From: Ceraceosorus guamensis | Taxonomy: Eukaryota; Basidiomycota; Exobasidiomycetes; Ceraceosorales; Ceraceosoraceae | DNA: 64,000 nucleotides | NCBI RefSeq assembly: GCF_003144195.1 | Contig: NW_020290044.1 | Location: 1-64,000, forward strand | Direction: 5' to 3' | In this document: piece after piece, positions 22,236 to 32,957 of the stretch | How positions within the stretch are numbered: position 1 is the first letter of the stretch | How the letters are laid out: each line of letters opens with the position of its first letter | Position numbers and translations under genes: made by a program | The notes under the pieces: generated by a model | What the model saw: the letters and a program-made list of their open reading frames with translations, nothing else | The model's database searches: none | What the model was told of the DNA's origin: nothing

Positions 22236-25080
22236 TTAGAGGGGTTGACGACGGAATTGGTCGTTGCGGTGAGGAGAGAAGTCCTGAGATCCAGTGGTGG
22301 CAGCGGGCTTGTCGTCCTCGCTCTTGTCGGCTGCATCGCTCTCTTTGGGCTTGTCGACATCCGCGCTGCTGGTGGGGTCCTCGGCGACAGCCTTGCGGCG
22401 CTCAAGAGCATCGTCATTCTCCTCAACTTGGCGAGTAAAAGCCTTGATGATCTTGGATACGTTGAGGCCGCTTCCCTTCTTGCCCTTCTTGGGCTTGTCG
22501 GCATCTCCCTGCACATCGTCGGAAGCGTCATCACGCGGGTGGACCTTCTCGTTCTGGGGCAAGACCGGCTTTGTGGACGACGAGGGCTTGGCAGGAGCGG
22601 ACTCGTTGGCGGACTCGGTGGCTGTGGACTCGGCTGCCTTCGCCTTGTGACCCTTGGAAGTGGGCGCCTTTTCCTTGGGAGCTTTCACTTTGGGTTCCTT
22701 CTCCTTGGGTTCTTGTCCGTGCTTGCCCTTAGCCTCGGGTTCCTTCTCGGGTACGTCGCTAGCAGCGGCCTTTGGGGCTTTGCTGGCCTCGGCAGAAGTA
22801 GTGGGCGTCTTTTTTGCGTCCTTGTTAGGGACAGCGTTGGCGTGGGGCTTCTTGTCGGCAGCGCTAGTCTCCTCTTCGTCACGAATCTTGATGCCAATGA
22901 TCTTGGCGTCTGAAATGATGACCGAGGCAGATCGGTCAGCACTTCTTGACAGTGGAAGCTCGCAGAGGCGAGGGTCGTGACTCACCATGCTTCAGCTCTT
23001 TGTTGATAGAGTGAAGAAGGCCGTGCCTGCCCTTGCCCTTGTGCTTGTGCTTGCGAGTGCGCTTCTTGTCCTCGTCCTCGGCCAAGTCCTCGTCACGAAC
23101 GTTGAGACCAGCCGCGAGATGAGCATCTAGGAAATACCGCCACCACCTGTGGTGTGAGCTCGAATGTGCAAGTTCGTTGTCGTGGCGCAGCATTACTCAC
23201 CGTGCTTAATCTCCTTCTCCGTGTCGTGGACTAGTCCGTGCTTGCCTTTGCGCTTCTTGTCAGCTTCATCGGCAACGTCTTCATCACGGAGGTTGAGGGC
23301 GCCCGCAAGGTGCGCATCTGTGAACATCAAACAAAGATCTTATAAGCGCGTTGACGGACAACAGTACTTGCGAGGCGCGTGACTCACCGTGCTTGACCTG
23401 CTTGTTGATGGTGTTGAGAAGACCTTTGTTGCCTTTGGGTTTGCGCTTCTTGTCGGCTTCATCCACTGAACCTTCATCGCTAGCGACGTCTTCACCACGG
23501 AGGTTGAGAGCGCCCGCAAGGTGAGCATCTGTGCACATCAAAGAAAGAGCCTGTAAGCGCATCGACGGGCAACAGTACTTGCGAGCGCGCGTTACTCACC
23601 GTGCTTGACCTGCTTGTTGATGGTGTTGAGGAGGCCTTTGTTGCCCTTGGCCTTGCGCTTCTTGTCGGTTTCATCGACTGCATCTTGATCCTCAGCGACG
23701 TCCTCATCTCGGATGTTGAGGTTGGCAGCCAAGTGTGCATCTGCGGGAGGTGACGAGTCGGAATGATGAGCATCAATATTGAAGATTAGCTGACTTCGAG
23801 CAACACTCACCGTGCTTGACCTGCTTGTTGATGGAGCTGAGAAGTCCGTGCTTACCCTTGTGCTTGGGCTTGCGCTTCTTGTCGGTTTCGTCGGCAACAT
23901 CCTCGTCATTAACGGCATTCTCGTCGCGGACATTCAGATCAGCAGCCAAGTGAGCATCTGAGTCAAACAAAGCGCGGGTGCACGTCAGCACGGAGGAACG
24001 ACGATGAGCACTGCGGGACACTTGACACTCACCATGCTTGACCTGCTTGGTGATGGCGTGGACCAGACCACCCTTCTTGTGCTTCTTCTTGTCAGCATCA
24101 TCGGCCACATCAGTGTCACGAACCTTGATGCCAATGTGGCCAATGTCTGGCAAGGAGACGAAGCGACGGCGACGGATCAGCATTTGCGCTCTAACTAGCA
24201 CGACACTGCCGTCTGTCTCTGACACTCACCGTGGTTGACGTCCTTGATGATCTGGTGAAGGAGGCCGTCATTGCCCTTGTGCTTGTGGGTCTTGTGCTTG
24301 TGATGAGAGCGGTGCTTCTTGTGCTTGGCGACTTGGAGGTCGGCGAGGGAAGCACGGCCATCAAGCTTGGGCCAGTACACGGCATCGGCATCCTCGACAT
24401 TCTCATCGCGAGCGTGCAGGAAGGGAAGGTTGATGAAGAGGTCGTTGAGGTATTCGCCTTCATCTTCAGTGCCCATGACGCGTTGGAAGCGAGTGAGACC
24501 ACTAATCTTGACGGGGTCGTCCAGACGAAGCTCGTGAGCCAGCTTGAACCAACGAGCGAGCTTGCGTGTGTCGTGTTTGGCACCGCGCGTGGTAGAGAAC
24601 TCTTTGCCGAGATCCAAGAACTCGCTGAGAGGGTTGGAAAAAGCGTCGGCTTGGGCGTCGAGGTCGCGCTCTATGAGCGAGGGAAGGAGCGAGGATAGAC
24701 GAGGGGTCAGAGCAGCCACCGCGACACCGTCGATGACGCCGCGTTCGACTTGGATGCTCACCAGTGTGAACCTGAGCAGCGTAGCCTATGGAGGCGAGCG
24801 AAGTGGACGACAGGTGAGACCCCGAAAGGCAGGCCAACGCACAACGAAGACACTCACCTTGTACTTGCGACTGCTCCGAGGAGGTGTTGGGGACAGATGT
24901 TCCATCAGTTCCTTGCTCGGCTGACGATGGAGAAGAGGCAAAGGGCAAGAGGGAGTAACAGAGTTAGTCGAGGAGCTTCGGTGGATGCAGAAAGCGTACT
25001 CTGTGCTCACCCGTGGAGGCAGCTTGAGCCATGGTAGCGGCAAGAGCCACCGCAAGAAGAGTGAAGGTACGAAGACGCAT
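22236..25080 (-). CDS. Secreted protein built from tandemly duplicated phase-1 exons
   Basis: Ten exons, high to low: 25080-25011, 24920-24858, 24748-24230, 24146-24033, 23957-23811, 23740-23600, 23528-23388, 23317-23201, 23126-22986, 22909-22236; 708 residues. The signal peptide is MRLRTFTLLAVALAATMAQA. Exon 3 encodes a unique helical region of about 145 residues ending in a His/Lys-rich tract. Exons 4-9 each encode one repeat of 38-49 residues; exons 5-9 follow the pattern DAHLAxxLNxRDED, an acidic run, DKKRK, a Lys/Gly spacer, then GLLxxINKQVKH, with exons 4 and 8 more divergent. Exon 10 starts with a diverged half repeat and ends in a Lys/Glu/Ala/Pro tail. Every intron is phase 1 and splits a G/AY codon, so exons can be added or lost without frameshift. 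Five KR dibasic sites about one repeat apart suggest Kex2 processing. Function unknown. The exon 3 acceptor (CCAAG) is the weakest splice. Confidence 0.8.
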
Positions 25081-26957
25081 GTTCGTGTGAAGCCTTGCGG
25101 GGAAGAGAAAGTGTGTTCGTCGGTGTAGAACGGAAGGAGAAGAGCGAGGCACGAGCTGTAGAAGTCTGTGTGTTGAGACAAGAGAGTGTGAGCGGGGAAC
25201 GAGAACGGGAAAAGATGAGAGCGGTGAGTCGAGGGGGAAAGGGTGAGGGAGTGAAATGGATGGATGGATGAAGAAGAGAGAGACGGTCAAGGCGAACCAA
25301 GCGCCAGGTTTTATGTGCAAGCGATCATGAATTGCCTTTGATTTGCTTGCGCGAGGTTCGTCAGCAGAGAGGCAATTTCCAGGCTCAGGAGCGTTGGGCC
25401 AGAATGTTCAGTGGAGCTAGAGAGCCGTTGAGAAAGAAGAGCAACCGCTGGAGGCGCTCGAGCGCTGGCTGACCAGCCACCCCAGCTCGCCAGCCCTACA
25501 CAGCACTCGATGCGACTCTGAGCGCATCTCGAGTCGACACTGCTTGGCATCTCGAGACCGGATAGAGGTCAGCCGCTCCGCCAGTCGAGGCCAGACAGCA
25601 TTCATAGACAGATGAATTGCGTACACTCGTGACTCGTAATTTTGAATCTCGAGTGGTCGGGTACGCTTAGGCTGACTACTTGACAATCGAAGAGGGCGCA
25701 AGCACCGCCTCTCTCCGACCGAACAGCAACTGCATTAAAGACGTTGAGCGTGCATCCACCGCGAATGACGGGGTCGCCTGTCGAAGTCCTTGTGCTGTGC
25801 ACGCCCTCGACGCCGCCAACTCTCGAGCCGCCGGTACCGTCGGCATATGCCATGTTTGGGCTTGCTACCAGTATCGCCACATAGCGTAGGATCCGTCTTG
25901 ATGCTGCCCCAGATTTCTTCAGTCACAGTGCATGTCTTTGCCTGTCAATTGATGAGAGTGAAGACTAGGGTTCGCTTGTGCTGTGTGCCGACTGTACACT
26001 TGTGTGAGAGAGAAGCGGGAGCCCCTGGCGTGGGCATGCAGGTTGACCGTTATGACGCGCGGATGGATGGCTATCGCACCTACAATCGTGAATTAACAAG
26101 CTGTTTGGAAGCAGCACGCGGCGGGCGGGCCAGGTCTAGCGCGCGCTGTGCTCAACCGTCCTTGCCGCACTCGACCGCTGTGTGTGTGGCCTTCTGGTCA
26201 CGGAATTACCCTTGACTAGACGGTCACTTATTCGCGCCCTCGTGTGAGATGGGTCGACATGCCTGCCTGAATCAAGAATCTGACCTGAAAAAGGCTCTTC
26301 TCTGTGTGAAGGCACAGTCGTGTGTCAATGTCACGTGTGTAAGGTGTGGATCGATTGCTGCCACGGTCTCACAAAAAGGAGTCACGCAATCTGAATCAAG
26401 AATAGCCCTGAGTCTTGAGTTTTAAATCTTGAATGGAGGGTCTTGCGTTCTCGCGGCTGCATGGGCGCGACAGTGATGAGTGGCAGTTCGCCTTTATCGA
26501 TTCTCTAGAACATTCACCTGAGCAAACAAGCGCAGCTTCTTCTCACGTGGCGCTTACGCCATCGCATAAATAGGGGTGCATAAGGTCAGCGTATATAAGC
26601 GTGAGAGCGCGCCTTGCCTCAGCTCCATCATCTCTCCGCCACTCTCGCCCTGCTTGCACCGAACAAAGTCTATTCTCAGCCAGCCTCGAGATCAAGTCTT
26701 TGTGTCACTCCACGCGGGCAGCGGTCGAACGTTCTCTTTCGCAAAGTCATAGTCAGTAAGACGACTTTGTCTTCGGAGTCATTCTATTTGGGCCTTCAAT
26801 CGATGCTTCTCTAGGTCGTAGAACCAGACGCGCCGCCCCAGTACTGATTTGCAAGCAGCAGTGCGCTTCGAGCGGCGCTCACCCTGCGTGACTGGCGCGG
26901 TTGCCTACAACTAGGCTCTGCCACGCTTTTCGATCTCGAGGGCCTGATCGATCAGCC
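25081..26957. other. Divergent spacer between the exon-repeat gene and TFIIA
   Basis: About 1.9 kb without a convincing gene. On the minus strand CATAAAA at 25311-25317 is a weak TATA candidate for the secreted-repeat gene. On the plus strand TATATAA at 26592 precedes the TFIIA gene. GAATCAAGAATC-type motifs occur near 26265-26280 and 26390-26440, and CACGTG at about 26333 and 26544. Confidence 0.5.
26592..26598 (+). promoter_or_regulatory. TATA-like box upstream of the TFIIA gene
   Basis: TATATAA, 366 bases before the TFIIA ATG, with a second A/T box (CATAAATAG) about 27 bases upstream. It would imply a 5' leader of some 300 bases. Confidence 0.35.
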
Positions 26958-27913
26958 ATGAGCAACAGAGCTGTGGTGAGCATACATGCGGAGGCTATTT
27001 GCCTAGTGAGAGTCTGCCTGCCCTGTTCTTTGTTGACAACCCCATTTGCGTTCACCATCCGAACATCACTTTCAAGTCTGCTACGTATCGGCAGATCATC
27101 GATGATGTGATCGCAAACGTGCGCCAAGACTTTGAGGACGTCGGCGTGGAGAAGGAAGTGTTGGAGGAGCTTCAGCGCGTAAGTGCTTTATTCAGCGAGC
27201 GACTCTATGTAGTCACGCTGAGTCACCGTCGCATCGTTGCACCGTCGCACTGTCGGATCATACCGCTGCACCTCATGTGATTTCAGAGCTGGGAAGCCAA
27301 AATTCTCGCGACTGGAGTTGCTGAATTCGATGGTGCTCCGTCGTCATCGGCGGGCAAAGGCGGGAGCAAGAAAGGCGGCAAGGCGGACAAGGACAAGGAA
27401 GTGAAGCCTAATGTCAAGAACCCTCCAGCCTCTGGCCATTCGTCTCAACACCCCGATATGAAGTCCGAGGACAATGGTCAGGCTTCGAGTAGCGACTCGC
27501 GAAAGATGCACAAGACCGAAGACGGCAAGGCCAAACGAGATTTTGGCGACGGTCACGACGATGGTTCCATCAATGGTAATGGCAAGGAGAAAGCGGGGGA
27601 GAAGCGCAAGAGAGCTGCCCAGACTGACGAGATCAACAGCGATCTCGATGACAGCGATGACGAAGAAAAGGATGTAGGCGAGATCGAAGGTGAAGACATG
27701 ATCCTGTGCCTGTACGACAAGGTGAGCGCCTTGGATGCCTTTTGTAGACGCTGACCTCGCAGCGCCTGCCTGCTGACTCTATGCCAAACTCCGTCTTGCG
27801 AATAGGTTCAGCGTGTCAAGAACAAGTGGAAGTGCGTCCTCAAGGATGGCATCGCCAACATAGATGGTCGAGACTACGTCTTCTCCAAGCTCAACTCTGA
27901 CTTTGAATGGTAA
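26958..27913 (+). CDS. TOA1: TFIIA large subunit (alpha/beta)
   Basis: General transcription factor IIA subunit that stabilises TBP on the TATA box. Exons 26958-26975, 27077-27178, 27287-27721 and 27806-27913 give 220 residues. The N-terminal four-helix-bundle segment reads YRQIIDDVIANVRQDFED, then SWEAKILATGV. The acidic region SDLDDSDDEEKDVGEIEG leads into the beta-barrel DMILCLYDKVQRVKNKWKC and ends in YVFSKLNSDFEW, the expected terminus. All three introns fall between codons. The first exon is only 18 bases. The linker between the two conserved ends is Lys/Gly/Ser-rich and short compared with animal TFIIA. Confidence 0.95.
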
Positions 27914-28959
27914 TCACCTCGCATTCAAGCCTGTCAGCCCTTCGCTTTCCGCGCACATCCTTTGACATGCTTCATAAGGCCTTGGTCCAACATCCGGATT
28001 GAAGCGGCTGAGTTCCCTTCCAGCACAAGTGAAGGACGCGATCTCCCTGAATCATGACAAGAATCGTGTCGGCCTCCTCGCGGTTACGCAGCCGATCATC
28101 TCTCCTCGCGGCCAAAAGCTTAAGCCAAACAAAACAAAGACCACAATTCGACCAATCGCTTCACCTTAAGTCCATGTGAAGACCGCACGCAATATCACAT
28201 TGCCAACATCCTTACAGGCCCATATCAGATCCCATGTCGCATACTGTACCACTAGCATTTCATCTAAGTCCCACGAATTCGTCGCGCAGGCCTTGCTTCG
28301 CTCTACTTCTGCGATTCCGTGATGTCGATGGGATGAGTTGGCACACTCAGCGTGCGACGACGTCCCCCATCCGGACCTTCACAATTCAAATCTGATGCTG
28401 TTCTTCCTCTCAAGGCTGTTCATGCTCGAGCCGTGCTTCGAATGACTGGACCTGGTGTACGAAATAATCACATTTATGAACGATGTCGCTTATGACTTAC
28501 AGTTGGGCCGGACCCGTCTGCTCTCGCCGTGCAGCGTACATCTGGGGCCCTTCCACGACTCGCGACTCTTGAATCGTCACTACACTCTTGATTTCACAAT
28601 TCTTGATTCAGCAGCGCGATGATGGTGACCTCGCGGTGAGGGAGGCGCGCAGATGTATGCGCACGTATACAGCAGCACAGCATGTACCTGCCTCCTCCAC
28701 AGCAGGCGCAGACGTGCTGAATCACGAGTCGCGCGATCGGGTGGGTCCTCGTCGCCCCCCTGATTAGCATCGATCGTCCTCGCATTTTGACTTCTCTTGA
28801 CCACATCCGCACGACCCGCTCCATCAACGATCTCATTGCGCACATCAACCCTCGTTCGGTCCTCACATCCCGATCCACCTCGTTATCTTCCAGCTACATC
28901 CACCAGGCATCTTGAAGGCCAAACGAAAGACTCTCTCGCTTATACACTCCGCCCGCAGC
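27914..28959. other. Spacer between TFIIA and INO80 subunit genes
   Basis: No gene seen. A cluster of GACTCTTGAATC/CTTGATTC motifs lies at about 28560-28615. The stretch before 28960 is C/T-rich, as expected for a 5' leader. Confidence 0.5.
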
Positions 28960-29848
28960 ATGTGAGTGTCGGCTAGACTGGCGAATGCGAGTACCTTTGG
29001 ATCACTAGAGCGTCCAGCGATGACCGACATGCCCACCCCTCACTCCCCCTTCTCTCTCTTTCAGGGCCAAGATGAGCGCAGGGCCGAGCTCAGCTCGACA
29101 ATCACCCTCTGAAGGGCTAGACGCTAGCGAAGTGATAGAGACTCACAATTACGCCGAGACGCCACGACCATTCAAGAACGTCTCGGCTCGGGCGCGAGCT
29201 CGGAATAAGAATCTCAAACAGATATTGGCAGCAGAGAGGGATCTGTTGTTGGGCATTGCTCCCGGAACGAACAAGAAGGGTGCTTCTGGCACATCGGCAG
29301 GTGCGGCAAAGGAAGAGGTGCAACCTGTTCGGATCGTGGGAAAGGATGGCAAGATCAAGATGCTGGGTGGGGCTGCTGCGAAAAGGAAGAGGGAGAGGGA
29401 TGCCAAGTTGCTTCAGAGGGCTTCGGAGATGGAAGGTACGCCAGATGTGGCCGAGGGCGAAGGTGCCGAGGACGAGCAAGGGGGTGATGTCTCCATGGCC
29501 AAATCGGTGGGCAACGAGACGCTGGGAGAGACGAGCAAAGGCGGTGCGGAAGTGGTTGCGAAAGTGGAAGAGGTGGTGGATCACGAAGCTATAGCAGCAC
29601 AGGCGAGAGCCGAGGCAAAATTGGCCAGGAGGAGAGAATTGCCGAGCTACTTTAGCGTAGAAGCTCCTCCTTCTCTCAGGCCAAGGAAGAAAATGTGCGA
29701 CATTACGGGACTGCCAGCACCGTACACGGATCCAAAGTCTGGCTTGAGGTATCACAGCGTGGAGATTTACAAGCTCATCAAGACTTTTGGACCTGGTGTC
29801 GATCAGGCCTACCTCTCGTTGAGGGGAGACGCTTCAGCCATCAAGTAG
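28960..29848 (+). CDS. IES6: INO80 complex subunit Ies6-like (YL1 C-terminal domain)
   Basis: The C-terminal YL1 domain (KKMCDITGLPAPYTDPKSG, then LRYHSVEIYKLIKTFGPGVDQAYLSLRG) identifies the Ies6/INO80C subunit, which works with Arp5 in INO80 nucleosome sliding. The N-terminal conserved block is PRPFKNVSARARARNKNLKQ. The middle is a basic then acidic linker. Proposed structure: exon 1 ends with AT at 28960-28961, then a GTGAGT intron, and exon 2 (29065-29848) supplies the G, so the start codon itself is split and the protein reads MAKMSAGPSS, 261 residues. If exon 1 is not used, ATG at 29072 gives 258 residues. Length is somewhat above the yeast protein. Confidence 0.92.
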
Positions 29849-30192
29849 GCGCTGGCATCTCAGTCATGGGCATCTCTGAACCGCAATCACTCATAACGAT
29901 TGCCCATGCAGGCAGCGCTAGTGTCATGTATCAGCAAGAGCCTTACCGCCGTGCCCCTCCATTCTTACTGTTGTCACTCGCGCAAAGCCTCTGGTGCTGA
30001 TCACAATTCACGGTGCCTTCAGTCAAAGCAATTCAGACAGTGAGATTTCTATGCGGTGAATCTTGAACATGGACTGTAGCAACAAATCTAGAGGGGTGGC
30101 TTACAGAGGGGAGTCATCGACAGCGGAGAAAAATGGTGACGAGAAGAACCACATTTCGGAAATCCTTCGGGCTAGGCCAGGCCTCTTGTGAC
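29849..30192. other. Convergent 3' spacer
   Basis: Lies between the Ies6 (+) and CreA (-) stops. No coding signal. Confidence 0.5.
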
Positions 30193-32634
30193 TCAGGCGA
30201 CTGGCGCCATCTCGGCATCAGGAGCCGATGCGGTCGCGATTCGTGGGGACGTGTCACTGACGAGGGATCGCACAGACATGGGTGGTGGCAGCAAGATGTT
30301 CGAGGGGCTGGTCTCCCTGCTAGCGAGAGCGTGACCAAGTGATGGCAACTTGCGTTCCAGATCCGTCGGTGTGGTGGCCGGGTGTATAGGCGTCATGCTG
30401 AAGAAACCCTTGTTTGCGCTTCGGTGGGTATGATTCGGCTGGTGCGCGGCTTCGTGATGCGAAGGCGTCACCACAGAGAATGTGCTCGAAGGGCTTGACT
30501 CTGCCGAGCCATGAAAACCATATGAGCTTTGACGCGAGTGAGAGGCAGACGAAGATGCTACACCGGTACTGGCCGAGTGAGGCTGAACCGGCGGTCGATG
30601 CAAAGCTCGTGGCGAGCCAGGGGGAGAGTTGGCAGCGCTGGCAGGCGCGCTTTTGCTGTTGCTTCGATGCTTGTTGCCTCTGCCAGCGTGCTCGTGTGGA
30701 TTGTCGTAGGGCCTAAATCCATGCAGAGCATGATGCTGATGCTGATGATTTGTGCTTTGGCCGACATTGTGCAGGTTGGGCAGATGAGGACTGGAGGAGC
30801 TGCTCGCCGCAAAGGGCGATGGCAACGTCCGGGACGATGCGTCAGCCGCAAGGCTGGGCAAGGAGACGCGTGAGTTCCCAGCGCTCAAAGAACCAGACGC
30901 CCCATTCAAGATGTCCTCCACGCGAGATCGTCGTCCAGCTGCCTCATTTGAAGCACTTGAAAGAGGGGTGAGCTGGTAAGCGCTGAGGCTACCAAGCGCT
31001 GAGGAGCGTTCTCGCCGGGAAGCCGTACTGTGCTGGCGTGAAAGCGGATGGGCCACATGTCCAAAGTCGTACCGATTCGTGGGACTCGTAGACGCGGAAC
31101 CAGGCGTTGAAGCAGATTCGCGCTTCGTGTCACCATGGCGTGCATCCACAGCAATCGCAGTGCTGCGTTCTCCAGAAGTCGTGGGTGGAATGTGATGACC
31201 CGAACCGAACGAAGCCAGTGCGCCCGCATTCCTTGCGCTCCCGAGTGATGACAAGTGGTGGTGAGAGCGCGAGAGACTCAGGTGGGAGTCAGCCTGCGGC
31301 GGTCCATATGGGTGGCTCCGATGTCTGTGACCTCCGTGATGACCACTCTGAGCCGTGTGCGAGGGACCGGCGTGGAATAGATGCGGGGGTGAGTGGTTGT
31401 GGGAGCCACGATCATTGCCTGGCGAGTGTACAGGCGCGCCAATGCGATTAGGCGAGCCTGGTCTGGATGGGAAAGGACTGTTTGGCACAGTCTGGTGCCC
31501 GAAGAGGCTCATGTTCCGAAGAGGGCCGAGCACGGGACTGCTAGACGGTGTCCATTCCGATAAGCCGACCGCGGATGCATGCGCTCTTGCTCCTCCTCGT
31601 CCCTTCAGCGCATCGTGCTCTCCATCAGATTGGTAGTCGTCGCTCATCAAGCTCTCGCCAGGGGAAAATCTGGGCGAGTGCTCACGACTGCTTGGCATGC
31701 TGCTCGTCGCCGAAGCGGAGAAGTAATGGGGCTGTTGCATCTGGACTCGTCCGGAGTAGGGACCCTGCGGTCCGAATCTTGGATGAGAAAGACCACTAGC
31801 ATGGTGGTGGAGAGGCTGCAATGAGGCTGCGACGCGCGCATTGTATTTTCCATGGCACTCGTCATGCTCGCAACCGGGAGGGGTAGGAGCAATGGGGCCA
31901 CCAGGGTATGGTGAATGAGCATATGTAGCGACGTGAGGACCGAAGCGAGGATCGCTGTGCAGCATGCCTGGAGCACCGTGAGCTGCACCACTTTGGTCGC
32001 GCCCATATCTCTCAGCGCGCTGCAGATGGGCGAGCTCGTCCGTAGCTAGATCTGCTAACGCAGATATCTGCTCTGTGCGCTGTTCAGGCTGCCTCGAGTA
32101 GCCAGATTTGTCCTCATCATCTGAATCGCTGTCGCCATCTTCATCGCCAACTTGCCACCTGGTTTTCTGCTGTGCGCCGCTAGAGCCTTTCTTGGCCATT
32201 GATGCTTTCGCAGCATCATCCTTCTTGTGATTAGGGTTCGCGTGTATCCGAACATGCCTGGTAAGCTCATCGCTGCGACTGAAGCGCTTCTCACACCCAG
32301 GATGCGTGCACTGGTGCGGTTTCTCGCCTGTATGAGTGCGAATGTGGCGCGTCTGATGCTCGAGGCGGTAGAATGCGCGGGAGCAAAGGGGGCACTTGTA
32401 AGGTCGTGGAATCTGAGACTTGTCAACGTTGAAGCTGCTTGCAGACGCAGCTGCCATTTGTGACGCTTGCTGCTGTTGTTGGGCCATCATGGCTGAATGC
32501 GCCGCTGCTGCTACTGCCGGCTCTTGCGGGTCGCTTTGTACACAAGGCGCGGCGTGCACGTTTTGGTGGTCCACAAACGCAGACGGCGACACAGAAAAGT
32601 ACTCCGCGAAGCTGGAAGGTGGTCGAGATTGCAT
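30193..32634 (-). CDS. Carbon catabolite repressor, CreA/Mig1-type C2H2 zinc finger
   Basis: Nuclear DNA-binding repressor of alternative-carbon genes under glucose. Intronless, 813 residues, starting at the ATG ending at 32634; the frame continues 31 codons upstream to another ATG (32727) but that part lacks conservation. Two adjacent C2H2 fingers: Cys81-Cys84-His97-His101 ([19 protein letters not shown]) and Cys109-Cys114-His127-His131 ([18 protein letters not shown]), the diagnostic Mig1/CreA pair with the TGEKP linker. After them come an acidic Asp/Ser run, His-rich and Ser/Pro-rich low complexity, and several conserved-looking short motifs. It is about twice the length of ascomycete CreA, all extra length being disordered. 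CreA-type sites in its own upstream DNA suggest autoregulation. Confidence 0.93.
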   Translation of the reverse strand: MQSRPPSSFAEYFSVSPSAFVDHQNVHAAPCVQSDPQEPAVAAAAHSAMMAQQQQQASQMAAASASSFNVDKSQIPRPYKCPLCSRAFYRLEHQTRHIRTHTGEKPHQCTHPGCEKRFSRSDELTRHVRIHANPNHKKDDAAKASMAKKGSSGAQQKTRWQVGDEDGDSDSDDEDKSGYSRQPEQRTEQISALADLATDELAHLQRAERYGRDQSGAAHGAPGMLHSDPRFGPHVATYAHSPYPGGPIAPTPPGCEHDECHGKYNARVAASLQPLHHHASGLSHPRFGPQGPYSGRVQMQQPHYFSASATSSMPSSREHSPRFSPGESLMSDDYQSDGEHDALKGRGGARAHASAVGLSEWTPSSSPVLGPLRNMSLFGHQTVPNSPFPSRPGSPNRIGAPVHSPGNDRGSHNHSPPHLFHAGPSHTAQSGHHGGHRHRSHPYGPPQADSHLSLSRSHHHLSSLGSARNAGALASFGSGHHIPPTTSGERSTAIAVDARHGDTKRESASTPGSASTSPTNRYDFGHVAHPLSRQHSTASRRERSSALGSLSAYQLTPLSSASNEAAGRRSRVEDILNGASGSLSAGNSRVSLPSLAADASSRTLPSPFAASSSSSPHLPNLHNVGQSTNHQHQHHALHGFRPYDNPHEHAGRGNKHRSNSKSAPASAANSPPGSPRALHRPPVQPHSASTGVASSSASHSRQSSYGFHGSAESSPSSTFSVVTPSHHEAAHQPNHTHRSANKGFFSMTPIHPATTPTDLERKLPSLGHALASRETSPSNILLPPPMSVRSLVSDTSPRIATASAPDAEMAPVA

Positions 32635-32897
32635 GATGTTGGATGGCGATGCGAGGCGGCGGACAAGGTAGCAGTGGGGGAAAGATGAAAGGAAGGCAGG
32701 GACAGAGCGAGTCAGCAAGACGTCCAAAGACTGTCAAAAATCCAGTACGGAGCTCGTCATCGCAAGTGGAAGACACTGTAGGCTGCATCGCCAATTCGTC
32801 GAACGCTTTGGAGTGATTTCGGTGCGGTGCTGCGTGTGATGCCAGTGCACTGCACTGCGATCGCACATTCCCCCGGCGTTTGAGACGGGCCGGACAC

Positions 32898-32898
<1 letters not shown>

Positions 32899-32928
<30 letters not shown>
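32899..32928. repeat. CAG trinucleotide microsatellite
   Basis: Ten perfect CAG copies in the presumed promoter or leader of the CreA gene, about 270 bases upstream of its ATG; on the transcribed strand it reads CTG. Confidence 0.95.
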
Positions 32929-32930
<2 letters not shown>

Positions 32931-32957
32931 GCGGGGGTCAAAATTTTGCAGGTGGGG
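32931..32957. promoter_or_regulatory. Pair of candidate CreA/Mig1 binding sites
   Basis: GCGGGG (32931-32936) and GTGGGG (32952-32957) both match the ascomycete CreA consensus SYGGRG and lie 21 bases apart, about 300 bases upstream of the CreA start codon. Paired sites favour binding in Aspergillus. The hexamer is short, so chance is possible in GC-rich DNA. Confidence 0.3.

Noticed and set aside
21987-22913. 308-codon open frame on the plus strand
   Set aside because: It is the antisense shadow of the last exon of the secreted-repeat gene, whose Lys/Glu/Ala-rich codons read as Leu/Gly/Ser on the other strand.
22986-24230. Regularly spaced repeats with spacers of about 70 bases, at first sight like a CRISPR array
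   Set aside because: The repeats are 114-147 bases, diverged, protein-coding and bounded by perfect splice sites; the spacers are introns of one fungal gene.
24750-24785. Alternative exon GYAAQVHT before exon 3 of the secreted-repeat gene
   Set aside because: Its donor would leave a 13-base intron before exon 3, and using its frame directly breaks the long conserved-looking exon 3 frame.
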